Assembly: GCA_958402495.1 (NCBI GenBank)
Contig: CATXTS010000032.1
Coordinates: 1 to 16,798, forward strand
Direction: 5' to 3'
DNA from: an uncultured Clostridiaceae bacterium
GTDB lineage: Bacteria > Bacillota > Clostridia > TANB77 > CAG-508
Length of the DNA: 16,798 nucleotides
This document shows positions 1 through 8,242 of this stretch, in pieces (positions within the stretch are counted from its first letter, which is position 1; every line of letters starts with the position of its first letter). The position numbers and the translations under genes were made by a program. The notes under the pieces were generated by a model, which saw only the letters and a list, made by a program, of their open reading frames with translations, was not told the DNA's origin and made no database searches.

Positions 1-1437
1 GGTGGATAACTCTTCTTTATTTTTTGGTTTTAGTACTTCTAGATAGCCCATTTGTGTACACACTTTTCCGCTAGTACTAAATTGCTCTTTTTCAACTAAG
101 ATGGTTACAGAAATTTTATTATATTCCGCAGGTGGATAGAAAATAGCTAAGAAACGTTTAACAATCACTTTATAGATTTGTTTTTGTAAATCCGGTAGTT
201 TTTCGTAATTCTCAAACCCTTGTCCTGTTGGTATAATGGCATAGTGGTCTGTAATTTTACTGTCATTAACATATTTGGTCTTTACTAAATTAGTATTATA
301 TTTTTCTTCTACCATCTTTTTTAGGTAGCCTTGGATTTCTTCATCAGCAAACCCTTTAGCAATACCATTTAAGTTTTTAGAAATTACCTTTGCTACTGCT
401 GTAGATAATACTCTAGCATCTGTTCTAGGATAAGTTACTAATTTTTTCTCATATAAGTTTTGTATAATCTCTAATGTTTCATCTGGCTTAATTTTAAATC
501 GTTTCGTACACTCATTTTGAATTTCTGCTAAATTAAATAACAAAGGGGCATTTTCCTTCTGCTTACTTTTCTTCATTTCTGAAACAATTGCTTTTTTATT
601 CTGTAGAGAGACAATAAACGCTTTGGCATCTTCTACTTTTTTAAAACCAGTTTCATTATATAATTTTGGAGATTCCCACATAGAAGAATCTTGACTCACT
701 TTCCATTCGGCACTAAAACTCCCTTTTTCATCTCCAAAGGTACCTACAATTTTATAAAAAGGTGTTTTAACAAAGTTTCGAATTTCTCGTTCTCTTTGCA
801 CTACCATTCCTAAGACACAAGTCATGACACGCCCCACAGAAATAGATGCCTTTTCTTCGTTAATCGCTTTGGCAACTCTTCTTCCATAAATAATAGATAA
901 TAATCTAGAAAAGTTAATACCTATTAGATAATCTTCTTTTGCTCTTAAATAGGCAGAATCGGATAAGCTATCATATTCTGATAAGTCTTTTGCTTCCCTA
1001 ATCCCACGTTTAATTTCTTCCTCTGTTTGAGAATCAATCCAAACTCTTTTTCTTTTCTTACCAGTTACCCCTATCATCTGCTCTACCAAACGATAAATAT
1101 ATTCTCCTTCTCTTCCAGAGTCAGTACATACATAAATGGTATCGACATCTTCTCTTAAAAGTAAGTTTTTAATAATACCAAATTGTTTTTCTACATTAGG
1201 AATGACTTCATATTTATATTCTTTTGGCATAAAAGGAAGCGTCTCTAAACGCCACACTTTTAATTTTTCATCATATTTTTCTGGATAAGACATGGTAACT
1301 AAGTGTCCCACACACCATGTGACAATCCAATCTTGTGCTTCTAGATAGCCATCTTTTCTAGCACCATTAATGCCTAGCACTTTTGCAAATTCCATGGCAA
1401 CAGATGGCTTTTCTGTAATTAATACACTTTTAGGCAT
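1..1437 (-). CDS. topB: DNA topoisomerase III, N-terminal 479 residues (cut by window edge)
   Basis: Type IA topoisomerase that relaxes and decatenates DNA through a transient 5'-phosphotyrosine link. The reading frame runs from ATG at 1437 off the left edge with no stop. It opens with the Toprim motif around ITEKPSVA (Glu9). It then shows TDSGREGE at about residues 105-112, the D-x-G form seen in Firmicutes TopB rather than DxD. RVWIDSQTEEEI follows near 132-143. The catalytic motif VTYPRTDAR places the active-site Tyr at about 336. Full-length TopB is usually about 700 residues, so the C-terminal third lies outside the window. The ATG is two bases after the stop of the upstream HD-domain gene, so the two are probably co-transcribed and translationally coupled. 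Identification is firm. Whether it is the housekeeping copy or a mobile-element copy cannot be told, but the context looks chromosomal. Confidence 0.93.
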   Translation of the reverse strand, partial: MPKSVLITEKPSVAMEFAKVLGINGARKDGYLEAQDWIVTWCVGHLVTMSYPEKYDEKLKVWRLETLPFMPKEYKYEVIPNVEKQFGIIKNLLLREDVDTIYVCTDSGREGEYIYRLVEQMIGVTGKKRKRVWIDSQTEEEIKRGIREAKDLSEYDSLSDSAYLRAKEDYLIGINFSRLLSIIYGRRVAKAINEEKASISVGRVMTCVLGMVVQREREIRNFVKTPFYKIVGTFGDEKGSFSAEWKVSQDSSMWESPKLYNETGFKKVEDAKAFIVSLQNKKAIVSEMKKSKQKENAPLLFNLAEIQNECTKRFKIKPDETLEIIQNLYEKKLVTYPRTDARVLSTAVAKVISKNLNGIAKGFADEEIQGYLKKMVEEKYNTNLVKTKYVNDSKITDHYAIIPTGQGFENYEKLPDLQKQIYKVIVKRFLAIFYPPAEYNKISVTILVEKEQFSTSGKVCTQMGYLEVLKPKNKEELST

Positions 1438-1439
1438 TT

Positions 1440-2222
1440 TTAACATCCTTTACTACATTTCGTTTCTATATAATTTTTTACTGTCTCATATACTTGCTTC
1501 ATCACTTCTTTGGTTTCTGGCATTTTAAAATCGACCATAGAAACTAATTTTTCAATATAAACTTTTTCTTTGATTTTTTCTAATGTTACTGCAAAATTTA
1601 AGTCATATACATAAGTAATCCAGACAAGTATATGGTCTATGTTCGATTGCATATCTGCATAACGAATTGGCTCTGCTCGTTTAAAATTTTCCCAAACAGA
1701 TGGAGTTACTACTGCCTCTGCAATAGGTTTATCTGGAAAAGCCACATTATGTTCTAATGGTTCTGTAGTAATGACTTCAAAAATATCCATTTTATCTGCA
1801 TCACGAATTATTTTAGCATGTAATAATTCTTGTTCATTAAGTCCTTCTTCTATTTGTAAACGATTATGATTTAAAATGGCTTTTCTAATAATTTCATCAT
1901 ATGAGGGGTCTTCTATAAATTTTCTAATCAAACCATCTTCAAATAAAATTTTTACTCCTTCTTCAGCATGGTCTACACTTACCTTATCTAAAAAAGTATG
2001 ATACAATTTAACTTGCTCAAATCTACCTATATCATGTAATAATCCAATTAATTCGGCAAGTAGAACCTCCTCTTTAGGTAATCCCAAGGCCCTAGCAATA
2101 TACTGACTTGCTTGTGATACTCTTTGTATATGTGTTATTTTAATACGAATTTTGGGGTCTTCTGGATTATAATCCTTCGTGTACTCTGCAAATGCTTTCT
2201 TCGCTTTTACTATGTCAATCAT
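1440..2222 (-). CDS. HD-domain metal-dependent phosphohydrolase
   Basis: A 260-residue cytoplasmic protein of the HD superfamily (metal-dependent phosphohydrolases and phosphodiesterases). The visible metal-ligand pattern is His31 (THIQRV), His63-Asp64 (LLHDIGRFEQ), His85 (DHAEEG), His119 (NHNR) and Asp141/Asp143 (RDADKMDIFE). Because the full set of ligands is present, it should be catalytically competent. The substrate cannot be read from the sequence; nucleotides or cyclic nucleotides are typical for the family. The ATG at 2222 is preceded by AAGGAGAAGAAC, a good ribosome binding site. The gene lies 10 bases after the DUF3298-like gene and 2 bases before topB, forming a tight three-gene operon. 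The C-terminus ends in an unusual ETKCSKGC tail. Confidence 0.85.
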   Translation of the reverse strand: MIDIVKAKKAFAEYTKDYNPEDPKIRIKITHIQRVSQASQYIARALGLPKEEVLLAELIGLLHDIGRFEQVKLYHTFLDKVSVDHAEEGVKILFEDGLIRKFIEDPSYDEIIRKAILNHNRLQIEEGLNEQELLHAKIIRDADKMDIFEVITTEPLEHNVAFPDKPIAEAVVTPSVWENFKRAEPIRYADMQSNIDHILVWITYVYDLNFAVTLEKIKEKVYIEKLVSMVDFKMPETKEVMKQVYETVKNYIETKCSKGC

Positions 2223-2232
2223 GTTCTTCTCC

Positions 2233-3090
2233 TTATGAAATTTTTATGATGTCCATTTCTGATGTAAAGTTAGAATTTCCATAGGCATATACAATATAGA
2301 TAGCTCCATTTTCTCCTATAAAGAAATTCGTTACATTATCGGTTACATACATAGCATTATTAATATCTCTTTTATAAACCGTTTGTCCTGTTTGACTAAC
2401 TGCTTGTGATAATGCTTCTGCTTGTTTACTAGCCTCTTCCACTTGTTCTTCTATTTTTTGGTTAACTTCTTTTGTACTATAACCTTGTGCTTCTAAGACT
2501 TCATTTAAAGATACCTTTTTTCCTGTTACTACATCATAGTTATAAGTTTGTACAATAATTCTTTGTGCATTATTTCCTTCTTTTAAAATAGATTTAATAA
2601 CTAAAGAAACTATATTTTCATTGACATAAGCCACATAATCTACATTATAAATCGTATACTGGCTTGCATGATTTAATATATCATTGGCTTTATTGGCAAA
2701 TAAAGATTGTGTTGTATTATTAAATTCCGTTGCTAGTTCACCCGCTATATTAAACACTGGTAAATTAATATCTACATTATATTTTCCATCTTTTTCTTCT
2801 CTAATATTGTAAGCTGCATACACAATGCTTTGATTTTCCAGTCCTGCAATCTTTTCAATACTAGATATATCATAACCTTGTTCATATAATGTGTTCGTAA
2901 ATAAATTATTAAATTCCTCTTTTATTTTCTCTGGGTCATCTATCTGATTATCATCTACTTGTGTATTGGAAACGTTGTTATTAACTGGCTTGTCTTTATC
3001 TTGTCCAAATATTTGATAATAGACACCTGCTGCAATGGCAATTACACAAACGATACTAATAGCAATATAAATAAGGTTTCTCTTCTTCAT
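2233..3090 (-). CDS. Membrane-anchored extracytoplasmic protein with DUF3298-like domain
   Basis: A 285-residue protein with an N-terminal signal-anchor (residues about 5-27, hydrophobic after KKRN), then an Asn/Asp-rich linker (about 31-55) and a soluble outer domain. Features resembling the DUF4163/DUF3298 pair found in RsiV- and PdaC-type proteins are a paired strand region around NLPVFNIAGELATEF, the phrase DVVTGKKVSLNEVL, and a C-terminal beta segment IYIVYAYGNSN. No catalytic motif is visible, so a role in wall sensing or surface binding is only inferred. It is the first gene of the operon with the HD protein and topB. GAGGAGATAAC lies just upstream of the ATG, and a strong sigma-A promoter sits 28-56 bases ahead. 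Confidence 0.65.
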   Translation of the reverse strand: MKKRNLIYIAISIVCVIAIAAGVYYQIFGQDKDKPVNNNVSNTQVDDNQIDDPEKIKEEFNNLFTNTLYEQGYDISSIEKIAGLENQSIVYAAYNIREEKDGKYNVDINLPVFNIAGELATEFNNTTQSLFANKANDILNHASQYTIYNVDYVAYVNENIVSLVIKSILKEGNNAQRIIVQTYNYDVVTGKKVSLNEVLEAQGYSTKEVNQKIEEQVEEASKQAEALSQAVSQTGQTVYKRDINNAMYVTDNVTNFFIGENGAIYIVYAYGNSNFTSEMDIIKIS

Positions 3091-3117
3091 GTTATCTCCT
3101 CTTCATCATTTTTTATC

Positions 3118-3146
3118 ATTATATCATTGACCTATTTTCATTGCAA
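3118..3146 (-). promoter_or_regulatory. Sigma-A promoter of the DUF3298-HD-topB operon
   Basis: On the minus strand TTGCAA (3146-3141) and TATAAT (3123-3118) are separated by exactly 17 bases. The start codon at 3090 lies 28 bases beyond the -10 element. This is a near-consensus vegetative promoter in the only gap upstream of the operon. Confidence 0.85.
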
Positions 3147-3539
3147 GTATTTGTATTACAAAATTAAAGGCAGTTTTCAAAATCGGTTATCTCTTTAAAT
3201 TTTTTTCAAATTTAAATGCTCTTTGTTACTTCCTTCTTTTGTCAAACCTCTTTTCAATTAAAAATTTTTCTCTACCCTATATTAGTTTTCTCATTTTTAG
3301 TTATTTTGAATTTTCTTTATACACGATTTCTGTTTTATTATATTTCTTCGTTTTTAGCGAATTTATTAAATTTAAAACTTATGTTACTGATAAATTTAGT
3401 CATTCACGCATTGTTTTATTATTCGAAAACAATATTGTAATAAAGAATCCCATTAAAGTCACACCTTTTTCTTTACTTTTTTCTTCATGTTTTCTCTCCC
3501 CGTCTTTTTTTATCACATTGTTTCCATATTCTTAAGACT
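3147..3539. other. Gene-free T-rich spacer between divergent promoters
   Basis: About 390 bases between the two divergent promoters. The plus strand is very T-rich, and short open frames in it (for example 3216-3440 and 3239-3535) translate to Phe/Leu/Ile/Ser-rich sequence with no ribosome binding site or recognisable domain. The only structure noticed is an A/T-only inverted repeat, TTTAAATTT at 3194-3202 and AAATTTAAA at 3208-3216. It could be a leader or regulatory spacer, or a decayed gene. I see no RNA gene or conserved motif. Confidence 0.5.
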
Positions 3540-3558
3540 TTGTGAATTCCTTGTGAAT
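3540..3558 (+). repeat. Direct repeat TTGTGAAT, 11-bp spacing, upstream of clpE-like promoter
   Basis: TTGTGAAT occurs at 3540-3547 and again at 3551-3558, one helical turn apart, ending 13 bases before the -35 element. The position suits an activator or repressor site. It does not match the CtsR heptamer or the CIRCE element that control clp genes in Bacillus. Chance is possible in AT-rich DNA. Confidence 0.35.
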
Positions 3559-3571
3559 ACAGGCTTTTTCA

Positions 3572-3600
3572 TTGACTATTTTACTATTTTCGTGTATGAT
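3572..3600 (+). promoter_or_regulatory. Sigma-A promoter of the clpE-like gene
   Basis: TTGACT at 3572-3577 and TATGAT at 3595-3600 with a 17-base spacer. The ATG at 3636 is preceded by AAGGAG (3620-3625). This is a strong vegetative promoter with a short leader. Confidence 0.88.
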
Positions 3601-3635
3601 ATAGAAGTGAAAAAAGAAAAAGGAGTTAAGTAGAT

Positions 3636-5981
3636 ATGTTATGTTCAATATGTAATAAAAATACAGCTGTTATCTTTATTAATAAACAAATGCCAGACCA
3701 TTCTGTATCCATGGAAGGTCTTTGTTATGATTGTGCCAAGAAAAAAGGAATTAACCCTTTAGAAGCACTTACAAAGCAAGCAAATTTGTCTGAAGAAGAT
3801 ATTAAGGATATGACCAATCAATTAGAAGATATGTTTAAAGATATGTCTGACCACATAGATATGGATGCTATCATCAACATGGATGAACTTCCAGAAGAAT
3901 TAAATACAGAAAATAATGAAAATATAGATGGAGAAAGTTCTTCTAATGGTGTTCCATTAGGTTCTATCTTTGCCAATATTTTTGGTGGAAATAATTCATC
4001 CAATGAAACAGAAAATGCCAATGGTTCTGAAAAGAAAAAGGTAAAAGTAGATAAAAAGCCAAAGGATAAAAAGAGAAAAGCGCTAGATACTTTTGGTACA
4101 AACCTAACCAATAAAGCTAAAAATAATGAGTTAGATATGATTATTGGTAGAGACAAAGAAATCCAAAGAATGATACAAATTCTAAATAGACGTTCTAAAA
4201 ATAACCCTTGTTTAATTGGTGAACCTGGTGTTGGTAAAACAGCCATTGCACAAGGACTAGCTATTAAAATTGCAGCAGGTAAAGTTCCAGCAAAATTACT
4301 AAATAAGGAAGTTTATCTATTAGATATGACAGCCGTAATAGCTGGTACACAATTTAGAGGTCAATTTGAAGCTAGAATGAAATCCATTATTGACGAATGT
4401 AAAGTTTTAGGTAATATTATTTTAGTCATTGATGAAATTCATAATATTATTGGTGCAGGCGATGCTGAACATTCTATGAATGCAGCTAACATTTTAAAAC
4501 CATCCCTATCCAATGGTGAAATCCAATTAATTGGTACCACTACTTTAAAAGAATACCGTAAATATATTGAAAAGGACAGTGCTTTAGAACGTAGATTTCA
4601 ACCAATTATTGTAGAAGAACCTTCTATTTTAGATTCTATCGGAATTCTAGAAGGTATTAAAAAATACTATGAAGAATTTCATAAAGTAAAAATTTCAAAT
4701 GATGTTATCAAACAAACCGTTATTATGTCCGAAAAGTATATTCATGACCGCTTCTTGCCAGATAAAGCCATTGATATTTTAGATGAAGCTTGTTCTAGAA
4801 TTAACTTAAATAATAAAGAATTATACCAATTGGAAGTATTAAAAAATGAATTAAAAAAAGTATTAGAAGAAAAAGAAGAAGCAGCTTCTGCTGACTCAGA
4901 AGAAGACTATCAAAAAGCAGCAGAACTAAAAGCTAAAGAATGTAGTCTAACAGAACAGATTAATACTATCAGTAAAAAAGTTACTTTAAAAGAACTAACT
5001 GTTCAAGATATTGCAGAAGTTATTGAAAACTGGACAAAAATACCTGTTAAGAAAATCACAGAAGAAGAAACACAAAAGCTATTACATCTAGAAGACAATT
5101 TGCATAAAAGAGTCATTGGTCAACAAGATGCCGTCTCTTCTGTATCCCGTGCTATTCGTAGAAACCGAGCAGGATTAAAAAGTACCAAAAGACCACCATC
5201 TTTTATCTTTGTAGGACCTACTGGTGTTGGAAAAACAGAACTTGCTAAAAGTTTAGCCTATGAAATGTTTGGTGATGAAGATGCGATTATCCGTGTCGAC
5301 ATGTCTGAATATATGGAAAGTCACTCTACCTCCAAATTAATAGGTTCTCCTCCAGGTTATGTAGGTTATGACGACGCAGGACAATTAACAGAAAAAGTAA
5401 AAAGAAAACCATACTCCATTGTATTATTAGATGAAATAGAAAAAGCACATCCAGATGTATTTAACGTCTTATTACAAGTGCTAGATGATGGTCGATTAAC
5501 CGACAGTCAAGGAAATACAGTTAGCTTTGAAAATACCATTATTATCATGACTTCTAATGCTGGTTCTAATTTAAACACCAATTCTATTGGTTTTAGTGGT
5601 ACAACAACCATTCAAAAAAATAAAATGATAGATGCTTTAAAAGAAACCTTTAGACCAGAATTTTTAAATAGAGTCGATGAAATTGTAGTCTTTGAATCCT
5701 TAAATCAATCACAATTATTACAAATTGTAGACTTAATGATTGCAGATACTAAAAAAGCTTTAATAGACAAAAACATCTCTTTAGAATTAGACACCGCTTC
5801 CAAAGAATATCTATTAAAGAAAGGAACTGACACCAAATATGGTGCTCGTCCTTTAAGAAGAGCCATTCAAAGATATTTAGAAGATGAATTGTCCGATTAC
5901 ATTTTAAAAGGTGAATTAAAAAACGGACAAAGGGTAATCACTTCTGTTGAAAATGACCAATTAGCATTTTCCATTATTTAA
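3636..5981 (+). CDS. clpE: ClpE-type Hsp100 ATPase with N-terminal zinc finger (ClpP partner)
   Basis: A 781-residue AAA+ unfoldase. The N-terminus carries a C4 zinc finger (Cys3, Cys6, Cys30, Cys33), the hallmark of ClpE, instead of the Clp-N repeats of ClpC. A long linker (about 40-155), first acidic and Asn/Ser-rich and then Lys-rich, precedes D1. D1 has Walker A GEPGVGKT at 195-202, Walker B ILVIDEIH at 262-269 and the Arg-finger region ALERRF at 316-321. A coiled middle/UVR-like segment at about 395-445 resembles ClpC/ClpE. D2 has Walker A GPTGVGKT at 527-534, Walker B IVLLDEIE at 595-602, FRPEFLNR at 672-679 and sensor-2 GARPLRRAIQ at 736-745. The IGF loop at 651-653 is the ClpP-docking motif, so it should feed substrates to ClpP. 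At 781 residues it is longer than typical ClpE (about 700), mostly through the linker. It is monocistronic or reads through into pgsA, since no terminator is visible. Confidence 0.9.
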   Translation: MLCSICNKNTAVIFINKQMPDHSVSMEGLCYDCAKKKGINPLEALTKQANLSEEDIKDMTNQLEDMFKDMSDHIDMDAIINMDELPEELNTENNENIDGESSSNGVPLGSIFANIFGGNNSSNETENANGSEKKKVKVDKKPKDKKRKALDTFGTNLTNKAKNNELDMIIGRDKEIQRMIQILNRRSKNNPCLIGEPGVGKTAIAQGLAIKIAAGKVPAKLLNKEVYLLDMTAVIAGTQFRGQFEARMKSIIDECKVLGNIILVIDEIHNIIGAGDAEHSMNAANILKPSLSNGEIQLIGTTTLKEYRKYIEKDSALERRFQPIIVEEPSILDSIGILEGIKKYYEEFHKVKISNDVIKQTVIMSEKYIHDRFLPDKAIDILDEACSRINLNNKELYQLEVLKNELKKVLEEKEEAASADSEEDYQKAAELKAKECSLTEQINTISKKVTLKELTVQDIAEVIENWTKIPVKKITEEETQKLLHLEDNLHKRVIGQQDAVSSVSRAIRRNRAGLKSTKRPPSFIFVGPTGVGKTELAKSLAYEMFGDEDAIIRVDMSEYMESHSTSKLIGSPPGYVGYDDAGQLTEKVKRKPYSIVLLDEIEKAHPDVFNVLLQVLDDGRLTDSQGNTVSFENTIIIMTSNAGSNLNTNSIGFSGTTTIQKNKMIDALKETFRPEFLNRVDEIVVFESLNQSQLLQIVDLMIADTKKALIDKNISLELDTASKEYLLKKGTDTKYGARPLRRAIQRYLEDELSDYILKGELKNGQRVITSVENDQLAFSII

Positions 5982-6093
5982 ATGAAGAATTTATGAAAAT
6001 TTATGAAGAATTTTGATAAATACTTTCCTTTTTTAGAAAATACAGGTAAAATAGAATAAACATATTAACTTATGCTGTTTAGGGGGAATATTT

Positions 6094-6666
6094 ATGATGA
6101 AACACGTACCAAATCTTTTAACACTCATTCGATTTATTTTAGTACCATTTATAATCGTACTCGTCTTCCAAGAAAAATACTTAGAAGCATTTATTGTACT
6201 AACCACATCTGGACTAACAGACGTACTAGATGGTTATATTGCTAGAAAATTCAACTTTATCACAGACTTTGGAAAACTAATGGACCCACTTGCAGATAAG
6301 GTAACACAAATCTCTATTTTAATTGCACTTTCTTTAAAACACATTATTCCCTTTTGGATGTTAGTGATTGTATTTTTGAAAGAAGTCATTATGATAGCAG
6401 GTGCTTCCTTCTTATATGGAAAAGAATTAGTTGTTTCAAGTAGGTGGTATGGAAAACTAGCAACTGTCATCTTCTATGTAGCCATTACTTGTTCTCTCAT
6501 CATTAACTATTTCCACTTAGATTGGCATTTTGATATGTACATTTACTATATCGCCCTAGCCACTACTATTTTCTCTTTATTTATGTACTTTGAGGCATTC
6601 TATAAGCAAGGTTACCTAAAAAAGGAAAATTTGAACATTACGAATACACAAGAAAATAAAAAATAA
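6094..6666 (+). CDS. pgsA: CDP-diacylglycerol-glycerol-3-phosphate 3-phosphatidyltransferase
   Basis: An integral membrane enzyme making phosphatidylglycerophosphate, the committed step to phosphatidylglycerol and cardiolipin. The CDP-alcohol phosphotransferase signature D-G-x2-A-R-x8-G-x3-D-x3-D is complete: Asp46, Gly47, Ala50, Arg51, Gly60, Asp64, Asp68, with the usual extra Asp43. Several hydrophobic segments follow (about 7-25, 30-40, 75-110, 125-140, 148-168), as expected for the fold. Its 190 residues match the family. AGGGGG at 6081-6086 lies 7 bases before ATG 6094, favouring this start over ATG 6097. No strong promoter is obvious in the 112-base gap after the clpE-like gene; TAAAAT at 6047-6052 is a weak -10 candidate. 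A strong terminator follows. The C-terminal tail (KKENLNITNTQENKK) is polar and variable. PgsA rather than another CDP-alcohol transferase is favoured by the N-terminus (VPNLLTLIRF) and length. Confidence 0.88.
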   Translation: MMKHVPNLLTLIRFILVPFIIVLVFQEKYLEAFIVLTTSGLTDVLDGYIARKFNFITDFGKLMDPLADKVTQISILIALSLKHIIPFWMLVIVFLKEVIMIAGASFLYGKELVVSSRWYGKLATVIFYVAITCSLIINYFHLDWHFDMYIYYIALATTIFSLFMYFEAFYKQGYLKKENLNITNTQENKK

Positions 6667-6681
6667 ATTCTGCTTATATGC

Positions 6682-6716
6682 AAAGAAACATACAAATATC
6701 TGTATGTTTCTTTTTT
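6682..6716 (+). terminator. Intrinsic terminator of pgsA
   Basis: AAAGAAACATACA (6682-6694) pairs perfectly with TGTATGTTTCTTT (6701-6713) around a 6-base loop, and the strand runs straight into T6 (6711-6716). It lies 16 bases after the pgsA stop. No T-run lies on the other side, so it probably works mainly on the plus strand. Confidence 0.92.
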
Positions 6717-6745
6717 ATATCTATTTTCTATCTTCTATTGTAAAT

Positions 6746-7594
6746 TTATTCATGCATAATCGCGTCTGTTATATCTGGCTTTACAATGTCGTCATCTTTA
6801 ACTACATTATATTGATATTCATAGTCTACCACCATATCGGTTTGTCTTTCTATACTTTTACTTGATTTTTCTATATCTCTTAGCGCTAGTCCTGTCTCTT
6901 TGTCTATATATCTTTCATAACTATTTCCTTTTATTACATAACACGCTCTTCCATTACAATAGGTAGAATCAATACCCACCAAAAAGGCATATTGTAAATT
7001 TGCAAAGAAACCATCTGATACATAGGTTACAGGTAATACTTGGTCACCTACCATTGTTCCCATGTCCTGCAAATATTTCTGACCATTCCATTGTGTAAAA
7101 CAAATTTCTTCTGTTCCTTTTTTATAAAATGTAATCTGATTGATTTGCTTGTCTTGGTTAAATCTAGTCATTGTTGTTAAATAATCTTCTCCTTTATGAT
7201 AACTTTCTGTTATCGTTAAAGAAGTACCTTGATAAGAATATAACTTTGCATAATAATTATCATTTAATTGATTCTCTTTGGCCTTTTGAGAAAGAGAAAG
7301 CATGATAAAAGTCCTTCTACCAACAAGTAATGTATACCCTAATATGATAATGAGTAATATACACTTTAAAATCTTCATTTTATGACTATATTTCTTAATA
7401 TATTTCACTTCTCTGTTATCTCTCTTATTTGTATGATTCGTTAACTCTTTTTGCATATTTTCTAATGTCTGTTTACATTCCTCGCATACTTTTATATGTT
7501 CTTCAATAAAATGATTCGTCTCCTCATTAGTCAATTTATCAATGTAACTTGGTAATAAATCTTGAATAATTTTACAATCTCTATTGTTTTTCAT
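6746..7594 (-). CDS. Zinc-finger (ZAS/zf-HC2) membrane anti-sigma factor
   Basis: Likely holds the adjacent ECF sigma factor at the membrane until a signal arrives. Numbered from the upstream ATG at 7600, the N-terminal cytoplasmic part has the anti-sigma zinc motif H-x3-C-x2-C (His35, Cys39, Cys42) plus Cys9. One transmembrane helix lies at about 77-96 (ILKCILLIIILGYTLLVG). The outer domain of about 185 residues has Tyr/Thr-rich beta-type sequence and no enzyme motif; it is presumably the sensor. Two starts are possible, ATG 7600 and ATG 7594. The GGAGG at 7604-7608 is 3 bases from the first but 9 from the second, so I prefer 7594 (282 residues). The start lies inside the last codons of the sigma gene, typical of coupled sigma/anti-sigma pairs. 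The signal sensed is unknown. Confidence 0.85.
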   Translation of the reverse strand: MKNNRDCKIIQDLLPSYIDKLTNEETNHFIEEHIKVCEECKQTLENMQKELTNHTNKRDNREVKYIKKYSHKMKILKCILLIIILGYTLLVGRRTFIMLSLSQKAKENQLNDNYYAKLYSYQGTSLTITESYHKGEDYLTTMTRFNQDKQINQITFYKKGTEEICFTQWNGQKYLQDMGTMVGDQVLPVTYVSDGFFANLQYAFLVGIDSTYCNGRACYVIKGNSYERYIDKETGLALRDIEKSSKSIERQTDMVVDYEYQYNVVKDDDIVKPDITDAIMHE

Positions 7595-8075
7595 TTTCAT
7601 CTACCTCCTTTAACTGGTTTTTTCCTCGATAAAATGTTACTCTTGCCCAGTTTTCTGTCTTATTCAGAATAGTACCTATCTCTTTAAAACTCAATTCTCC
7701 AGTAATCCTTAAATATAATACTTCTCGCGTTCTATCATCTAGTTTTTGCATTTTTTTATATAAAGAAACTTTCTCATCATTAAAAATAATCTGCTCTTCC
7801 ATAGTAGTATCTAATTGTATAGTAGAGATTTCCTCTTCTGGTACATTTACCATCTTTTTATTTTTTCTACATTGGTCGTACCATATATGTTTAGCAATCT
7901 GACATAACCATACAGACATTTTACACTCACCTCTATAGGTATCGATTTTCTTAACCGCCCTATAAAAAGTTTCTTGTGTTAATTCTTCAGAGATATCATT
8001 ATTATGTGTTAGACAGAATAAATACTTATTAACTGTTTCGAAATATTGTTCATAAATTTGTGCCATATCCTGCAT
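7581..8075 (-). CDS. ECF-family RNA polymerase sigma factor
   Basis: A 164-residue sigma-70 family protein with only regions 2 and 4, as in ECF sigma factors. Region 2 spans about 8-75, including the DISEELTQETFYRAVKKI and SVWLCQIAKHIWYDQCRK segments that contact core polymerase and the -10. Region 4 spans about 105-156 with the helix-turn-helix LSFKEIGTILNKTENWARVTFYRGKNQL for the -35. Translation starts at ATG 8075, 9 bases after GGAGG (8085-8089). Its gene overlaps the anti-sigma gene. An ECF-style promoter (TGTAAC, 16 bases, CGTC) sits immediately upstream, implying it transcribes its own operon. The wider regulon is unknown. It resembles the envelope-stress type by organisation, but I cannot place it in a named ECF group. 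Confidence 0.93.
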   Translation of the reverse strand: MQDMAQIYEQYFETVNKYLFCLTHNNDISEELTQETFYRAVKKIDTYRGECKMSVWLCQIAKHIWYDQCRKNKKMVNVPEEEISTIQLDTTMEEQIIFNDEKVSLYKKMQKLDDRTREVLYLRITGELSFKEIGTILNKTENWARVTFYRGKNQLKEVDENEKQ

Positions 8076-8100
8076 AACTTTAATCCTCCTTTGTTTATAA

Positions 8101-8126
8101 GACGTTTCAAAATTCTTTTCGTTACA
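8101..8126 (-). promoter_or_regulatory. ECF-type promoter driving the sigma/anti-sigma operon
   Basis: On the minus strand TGTAAC (8126-8121), a 16-base spacer and CGTC (8104-8101). This matches the -35 TGAAAC/TGTAAC and -10 CGTC pattern known for Bacillus ECF sigma factors such as SigM, SigW and SigX. The predicted start near 8094 gives a leader of about 19 bases holding just the AAAGGAGG site. No good sigma-A promoter was seen in this gap. Confidence 0.75.
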
Positions 8127-8181
8127 ATTTAAATCATTTTTTACTACTTTTAAAATATCAAATATCCACTATCCTTACAAG

Positions 8182-8242
8182 AAAAAATAGAAAGAAAACA
8201 CACAAAAACATACTTTTCCATATGCTCTTGTGCGTTTTCTTT
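8182..8242 (-). terminator. Intrinsic terminator of the BofC-like gene
   Basis: On the minus strand a 15-bp stem, with bases 8242-8228 pairing with 8205-8191 and one G-U pair. Its loop contains a small inner CATA/TATG stem. T-rich sequence (TATTTTTTC) follows at 8189-8181. The stem begins inside the stop codon of the gene. Confidence 0.8.

Noticed and set aside
3216..3535. Open frames in the T-rich spacer at 3216-3440 and 3239-3535
   Set aside because: They translate to low-complexity Phe/Leu/Ser-rich sequence, overlap one another in different frames, and have no ribosome binding site or domain.
3539..3600. CtsR or CIRCE heat-shock operator in front of the clpE-like gene
   Set aside because: No tandem GGTCAAA heptamers and no TTAGCACTC inverted repeat are present. 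Only an unrelated TTGTGAAT direct repeat is seen.
3818..4246. 142-codon minus-strand open frame inside the clpE-like gene
   Set aside because: It lies entirely antisense to the conserved Walker A region and linker of a well-supported gene. Its Ser/Leu/Phe-rich translation is what the complement of that gene would give.
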